DNA from: Candidatus Gastranaerophilales bacterium
Lineage (GTDB): Bacteria; Cyanobacteriota; Vampirovibrionia; Gastranaerophilales; Gastranaerophilaceae
Direction: 5' to 3'
Length of the DNA stretch: 17,885 bases
Assembly: GCA_003150395.1 (NCBI GenBank)
Contig: QAMI01000049.1
Location: 61,352-79,236 of the forward strand
The first letter of the stretch is position 1, and each line of letters starts with the position of its first letter. Below the pieces are notes generated by a model. That model was not told the DNA's origin. It did not search any database and worked only from the letters and a program-made list of their open reading frames with translations. A program made the position numbers and the translations under genes. This document shows, one piece after another, positions 14,826 to 17,885 of this stretch.

Positions 14826-15781
14826 TAATCCAGTCCTTTCATCGTTTTAAGTGTCTGCGGCAAATTTATTACAATCAAATTTGCCCCCGCCGCGCGAATT
14901 GCACTTGCCGCTGCTGTTTCAAACATTAACCTTCGTTTTTCAAGCGTACCGTATGGCGGCGGAAAGCTATCTGATTTTGCTTCTTTTGTTTTTAATGCTT
15001 CTTCGCAGGCAAAAGAAATTATCGGCATGTTCAAATATTTGTCGTTGGCGCCTTCAATTTTGATTTTTTCGATAATGCTGTAACCGTATTCAAAACCGTA
15101 ACCAAGCCCGCCAATGTCAGTATCAATAAGGATTTTGTCAAGCGGCTGACCCAAATCCGATGATAAAATGTTTATTTCTTTTGCAAGATTTATGTCAATC
15201 GGCGAGCGCAAAACCACAAAATGCTTTCGTGCTGTGTGTGGAATGATTTCTTTGTAAGTATTTTCGTTTGCCGCGGCGATTATGCATGTTTGTGCCGCGT
15301 TATCTGCAAGCGCAGGCAAAAGAAGTTTATCAAGTTCATCATCGCCGCACCCCCGTAGCATTAACGGAATATTAACCTCGTACTGAATTTCTTTAAGAAG
15401 GCTGACTGATTTTTCAATGTCTTTTACTGTTTCGATGTTAAATTTTAGCCCTAAAATATCAGGAGAAAGTTTTTGAGCGGTTTTGATTAGTTCGGCGCGT
15501 GAGAGCGATGTTTGTGAGGCGCCCGCGCGTGAAAGATTTTCATAATCGCGGCAATTTTGGGCGCGGGCGCCTTCTTCTGCCGCCGCGTAATTTACCCCTC
15601 CTCGAAATCGAAGGTTTCGCTCTTCCCTGAAGGGGAGGATATTAGTTTCAATAAAAGGAAATCCGTTTTCAGGATTGAAAATCGGAAGTTCCAAAATATA
15701 TAAAGATTTTTCCGGAAACCCTCCGCGGCATTGCGCAATGAGGGTTTCCAAATCTGAATTTTTAGCAGGAAGGTCTTTCAC
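14825..15781 (-). CDS. acsD: Corrinoid iron-sulfur protein small subunit (acetyl-CoA synthase complex delta), with an insertion
   Basis: The 318-residue protein fits AcsD/CdhD: a TIM-barrel subunit that caps the cobalamin of AcsC. Matching segments include IPLMLRGCGDDELDK, NENTYKEI, RSPIDINLAKEINIL, and IDTDIGGLGYGFEYGYSIIE followed by MPIISFACEEALKTKEA. Against acetogen AcsD, residues of about 47-93 are extra and unlike the rest: Arg/Ala/Gly-rich and encoded by GC-rich DNA with inverted repeats. Without them the protein would be about 270 residues, shorter than usual. The start is GTG at 15781, inside the end of ftsH (20-nt overlap); no earlier start is possible without greater overlap and no later ATG is near. 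The SD is weak. It is translated with acsC, its expected partner. Confidence 0.87.
   Translation of the reverse strand: MKDLPAKNSDLETLIAQCRGGFPEKSLYILELPIFNPENGFPFIETNILPFREERNLRFRGGVNYAAAEEGARAQNCRDYENLSRAGASQTSLSRAELIKTAQKLSPDILGLKFNIETVKDIEKSVSLLKEIQYEVNIPLMLRGCGDDELDKLLLPALADNAAQTCIIAAANENTYKEIIPHTARKHFVVLRSPIDINLAKEINILSSDLGQPLDKILIDTDIGGLGYGFEYGYSIIEKIKIEGANDKYLNMPIISFACEEALKTKEAKSDSFPPPYGTLEKRRLMFETAAASAIRAAGANLIVINLPQTLKTMKGLD
15503..15643 (-). repeat. GC-rich palindromic insertion read in frame within acsD
   Basis: The segment encodes about 47 residues with no match in the AcsD fold as I know it. It contains a perfect 12-bp inverted repeat, AGGCGCCCGCGC (15517-15528) with GCGCGGGCGCCT (15561-15572), loop 32 nt. 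A weaker one lies around CCCCTCCTC (15595-15603) and AGGGGAGGA (15631-15639). A direct repeat GCGCGTGAGAG/GCGCGTGAAAG (15495-15505, 15525-15535; 10 of 11 identical) encodes LSRA twice. It is clearly richer in GC than the gene around it. The boundaries are estimates. Confidence 0.6.
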
Positions 15782-17654
15782 GTTTTACTTTTTCCATCAA
15801 TTCGTTAAAATCTTTTTCATCAAGAGTTTCGCGTTCAAGCAGATTTTTTGAAATGTATTCAAGCATATCGCGGTTTTCTGTCAGAAGCTTGCGGGCAATT
15901 TCGTAGCGTTCATCAACGATTTTCTTAACTTCTTTGTCGATTTCGGCAGCAATTTCATCCGAATAATCTCTTTTCATGCCGAAGTCGCGTCCAAGGAAGA
16001 TATTTTGTTCGTTTTTGCCGTAAGCCATATTGCCCATTTTTTCGCTCATGCCGTAAGCCGTTACCATGTTGCGTGCCATTGCAGAAACTTTTTCCAAATC
16101 ATTGCTGGCGCCGGTTGTGATTGAATCTTTTCCAAAGACGATTTCTTCAGCAACGCGCCCGCCGAGCGTCATTGTAATTGTGTCAAGAATTTGTGACTTT
16201 TTCATTGTCAAATGGTCTTTTTCCGGAAGAACCATTGTAATTCCGAGTGCCATTCCGCGCGGAATAATTGAAACTTTATGCAGCGGGTCGCAGTTTTTAA
16301 GCAGTTTTGCCAAAAGAGCATGTCCGACTTCGTGATAAGCTGTGTTTTCTTTTTCTTCGTCAGTAATCATGCGGCTTTTCTTTTCCGGTCCTGCCATAAC
16401 CTTGTCGATTGCTTCTTCAAGATTGTCCATTGTGATTAATTTTTGGTCATGGCGTGCTGCAAGAAGTGCGGCTTCATTAAGAAGGTTTTGCAAATCTGCG
16501 CCTGAAAATCCGGGTGTTCTTTTAGCAAGAACTTTAAGTTCAACATCTTTGTCAAGCGGTTTGTTTTTAGCGTGAACTGTTAAAATCTGTTCGCGGCCGA
16601 GAATATCCGGTTTGTTGATAACGATTTGTCTGTCAAAACGGCCGGGGCGAAGAAGTGCATTGTCCAAAATGTCAGGGCGGTTTGTTGCCGCGATTACAAT
16701 GATGTTTGTGTTTTCATCAAATCCGTCCATTTCAACAAGAAGCTGGTTTAAGGTTTGTTCCCTCTCGTCGTGGCCGCCGCCCATTCCGGCTCCGCGCTGA
16801 CGTCCGACCGCATCAATTTCATCAATGAAAATTATGCAGGGCTGATGCTTTTTCGCCTGGTCAAAGAGGTCTCTTACGCGGCTTGCACCAACGCCGACAA
16901 ACATTTCAACAAAGTCAGAGCCGCTGATTGAGAAAAACGGAACGCCGGCTTCTCCTGCAACTGCTTTTGCCATCAATGTTTTACCGGTACCGGGGGCGCC
17001 TATTAAAAGTACGCCTTTTGGAATTTTTGCACCGAGTTTTATGTATTTGTCGCCGTTTTTCAAAAAGTCAACGATTTCTTCAAGTTCTTTTTTCTCTTCA
17101 TCAATACCGGCAACATCTTTGAAGGTTGTTTTTACTTTGCTGTCAAGCATTAGTTTTGCTTTGCTTTTGCCGAAAGACATTGCCTGAGAACCGCCTGCTT
17201 GAATACTTTTCGCGGTTACAATCAGAAGGATTATGAATAAAAGCGGGATGAATAATGAACCTATAAGCCCCATAATCTGTGAAGATTCGCTTGGCTTTTT
17301 GACGGCAATTTCCGCGTCAGAAGCTTCAAGCTTTTTCATAATGTCAGGGTCGTAGGGCGTCAAAACTTTAAACTGTTTGGTAGGTTGTTTTTGAACTTCA
17401 ATCGGCATGAACGGGTTGTTTTGTCCAGGCTGTTTTTGAGGTTTTTCAGCCTGAGGCTGGTCTTTTGGAACAGCTATCAAGTAATCATCGGCTTTTTCGA
17501 TTTTGCTGAATTCGTTGTTATTCAGTTTCTCCAAAAAGTTTGAGTATGAAAGTTCTGTAGTTTCCGTTGTCGGCCCGCCAAGAAATACCGATGCCGTGAA
17601 AATTACTACAACTATTGCAAGTATTATGTATCCTGCAGATTGGCTTTTATTCAT
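15762..17654 (-). CDS. ftsH: ATP-dependent zinc metalloprotease FtsH
   Basis: FtsH is a hexameric membrane protease that degrades misfolded membrane proteins and short-lived regulators. The 630 residues show a first membrane helix (6-27), a periplasmic domain, a second helix (about 127-152), then the AAA+ module. Walker A is GAPGTGKT (219-226), Walker B is IIFIDEID (274-281), and the second region of homology includes RPGRFDR (336-342). The protease domain has HEVGH (441-445), with Asp519 as the likely third zinc ligand. The periplasmic part has an unusual Pro/Gln/Lys-rich stretch at 64-95. AGAGGGAG lies 6 nt before the ATG at 17654, and a TATAAT further upstream. It is first in an operon whose end overlaps the acsD start by 20 nt; a link to corrinoid metabolism is not evident and may only reflect compaction. 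Confidence 0.97.
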   Translation of the reverse strand: MNKSQSAGYIILAIVVVIFTASVFLGGPTTETTELSYSNFLEKLNNNEFSKIEKADDYLIAVPKDQPQAEKPQKQPGQNNPFMPIEVQKQPTKQFKVLTPYDPDIMKKLEASDAEIAVKKPSESSQIMGLIGSLFIPLLFIILLIVTAKSIQAGGSQAMSFGKSKAKLMLDSKVKTTFKDVAGIDEEKKELEEIVDFLKNGDKYIKLGAKIPKGVLLIGAPGTGKTLMAKAVAGEAGVPFFSISGSDFVEMFVGVGASRVRDLFDQAKKHQPCIIFIDEIDAVGRQRGAGMGGGHDEREQTLNQLLVEMDGFDENTNIIVIAATNRPDILDNALLRPGRFDRQIVINKPDILGREQILTVHAKNKPLDKDVELKVLAKRTPGFSGADLQNLLNEAALLAARHDQKLITMDNLEEAIDKVMAGPEKKSRMITDEEKENTAYHEVGHALLAKLLKNCDPLHKVSIIPRGMALGITMVLPEKDHLTMKKSQILDTITMTLGGRVAEEIVFGKDSITTGASNDLEKVSAMARNMVTAYGMSEKMGNMAYGKNEQNIFLGRDFGMKRDYSDEIAAEIDKEVKKIVDERYEIARKLLTENRDMLEYISKNLLERETLDEKDFNELMEKVKRERPSC

Positions 17655-17697
17655 TAAATTCTCCCTCTAAATTTTACACACATTTTTAAGCAAATTT

Positions 17698-17703
17698 ATT
17701 ATA
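17698..17703 (-). promoter_or_regulatory. -10 box of the ftsH operon promoter
   Basis: A perfect TATAAT on the minus strand lies 43 nt upstream of the ftsH ATG. No good -35 box stands at the right distance from it. An alternative pair, TTTACA and TATTAT, 18 nt apart, lies just further upstream. The region 17655-17832 is otherwise AT-rich and shows no gene. Confidence 0.4.
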
Positions 17704-17832
17704 CACCAAAAATGTATAATAGTATATTGTCTGCAATATTGTAAAGATAGGTTTATAAAAAAGTTTATTAAAAGGCAATTTTTTAGTTGTTTATGTTTTA
17801 TTATAAATAAGTGTGTAAAGTGAATTGTTTTT

Positions 17833-17885
17833 ATGGCAGTTAGTAATAACAAAAATATCTTCAATAACGAAACTTTTCTTTCGGC
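17833..17885 (+). CDS. Possible start of a divergent gene cut by the right edge
   Basis: An ATG at 17833 opens 17 codons without a stop to the window end (MAVSNNKNIFNNETFLS). Its position, divergent from ftsH, and a TATAAA at 17802-17807 are compatible with a gene. There is no clear Shine-Dalgarno and the open stretch is far too short to prove coding. Confidence 0.3.
   Translation, partial: MAVSNNKNIFNNETFLS

Noticed and set aside
15495..15535. The LSRA-encoding direct repeat as a target-site duplication flanking a mobile element
   Set aside because: The two copies are only 30 nt apart and do not flank the palindromic insertion, so a local duplication explains them better.
13683..15781. A complete Wood-Ljungdahl operon
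   Set aside because: Only the two corrinoid protein subunits are present; no CO dehydrogenase, acetyl-CoA synthase or methyltransferase gene is in the window.
1..17885. Transposons, phage genes, CRISPR arrays, tRNA or rRNA genes
   Set aside because: No transposase, integrase or phage structural frame, no regularly spaced repeats, and no tRNA- or rRNA-like stretch were seen on either strand.

Overview
The window looks like a chromosomal segment of an AT-rich, Gram-negative, anaerobic bacterium. LPS-export genes, a flagellar gene pair, a type IV prepilin-like gene and a corrinoid iron-sulfur protein pair occur together. The prepilin core has the GFTLSE...LGIIGIVAAMT style, and the isoprenyl synthase resembles cyanobacterial enzymes. 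The best fit is the non-photosynthetic sister lineage of Cyanobacteria (Melainabacteria/Vampirovibrionia, Gastranaerophilales). That is inference from gene content and style, not a database result. No rRNA, tRNA, CRISPR array, insertion sequence or phage gene was seen.

Layout. 1-1602 (minus): the 5' part of fliO behind a fliN/SpoA-domain gene, the edge of a flagellar export cluster that continues to the left. 1736-2299 (minus): a small secreted protein of unknown function. 2399-6460 (plus): a likely operon of agmatinase (speB), NAD+-dependent DNA ligase (ligA), a small two-helix membrane protein and a SIMPL-domain protein. 6541-7932 (plus): a helical protein of unknown function with a 15-bp hairpin in its first codons and three internal motif repeats. 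8025-8760 (plus): a type IV prepilin-like gene put out of frame by a run of 12 G. 8783-11426 (minus): an lptB, LptF/LptG permease, phosphodiester glycosidase operon. 11427-11738: a divergent intergenic region with tandem lptB promoters and a candidate small RNA. 11739-13647 (plus): rsgA overlapping a prenyl diphosphate synthase. 13683-17654 (minus): ftsH, acsD-like and acsC-like genes as a tightly overlapping operon. 17833-17885: possibly the start of a divergent gene.

How the genes relate. Most are housekeeping: DNA ligation, 30S ribosome maturation, prenyl chain synthesis, LPS export and membrane proteolysis. The accessory interest lies in five places. (1) The poly-G tract in the prepilin leader looks like a phase-variation switch or slippage site. 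(2) A promoter, a CU-rich stretch and a terminator between lptB and rsgA outline a small RNA of about 75 nt; its CU-rich motif resembles that of the cyanobacterial sRNA Yfr1. (3) The corrinoid protein subunits are compact and stand without their usual Wood-Ljungdahl partners. The large subunit has a shortened barrel, and the small subunit carries a GC-rich palindromic insertion read in frame. (4) A perfect coding hairpin sits just after a start codon. (5) Two genes appear to be leaderless, with the same -10 to ATG spacing.
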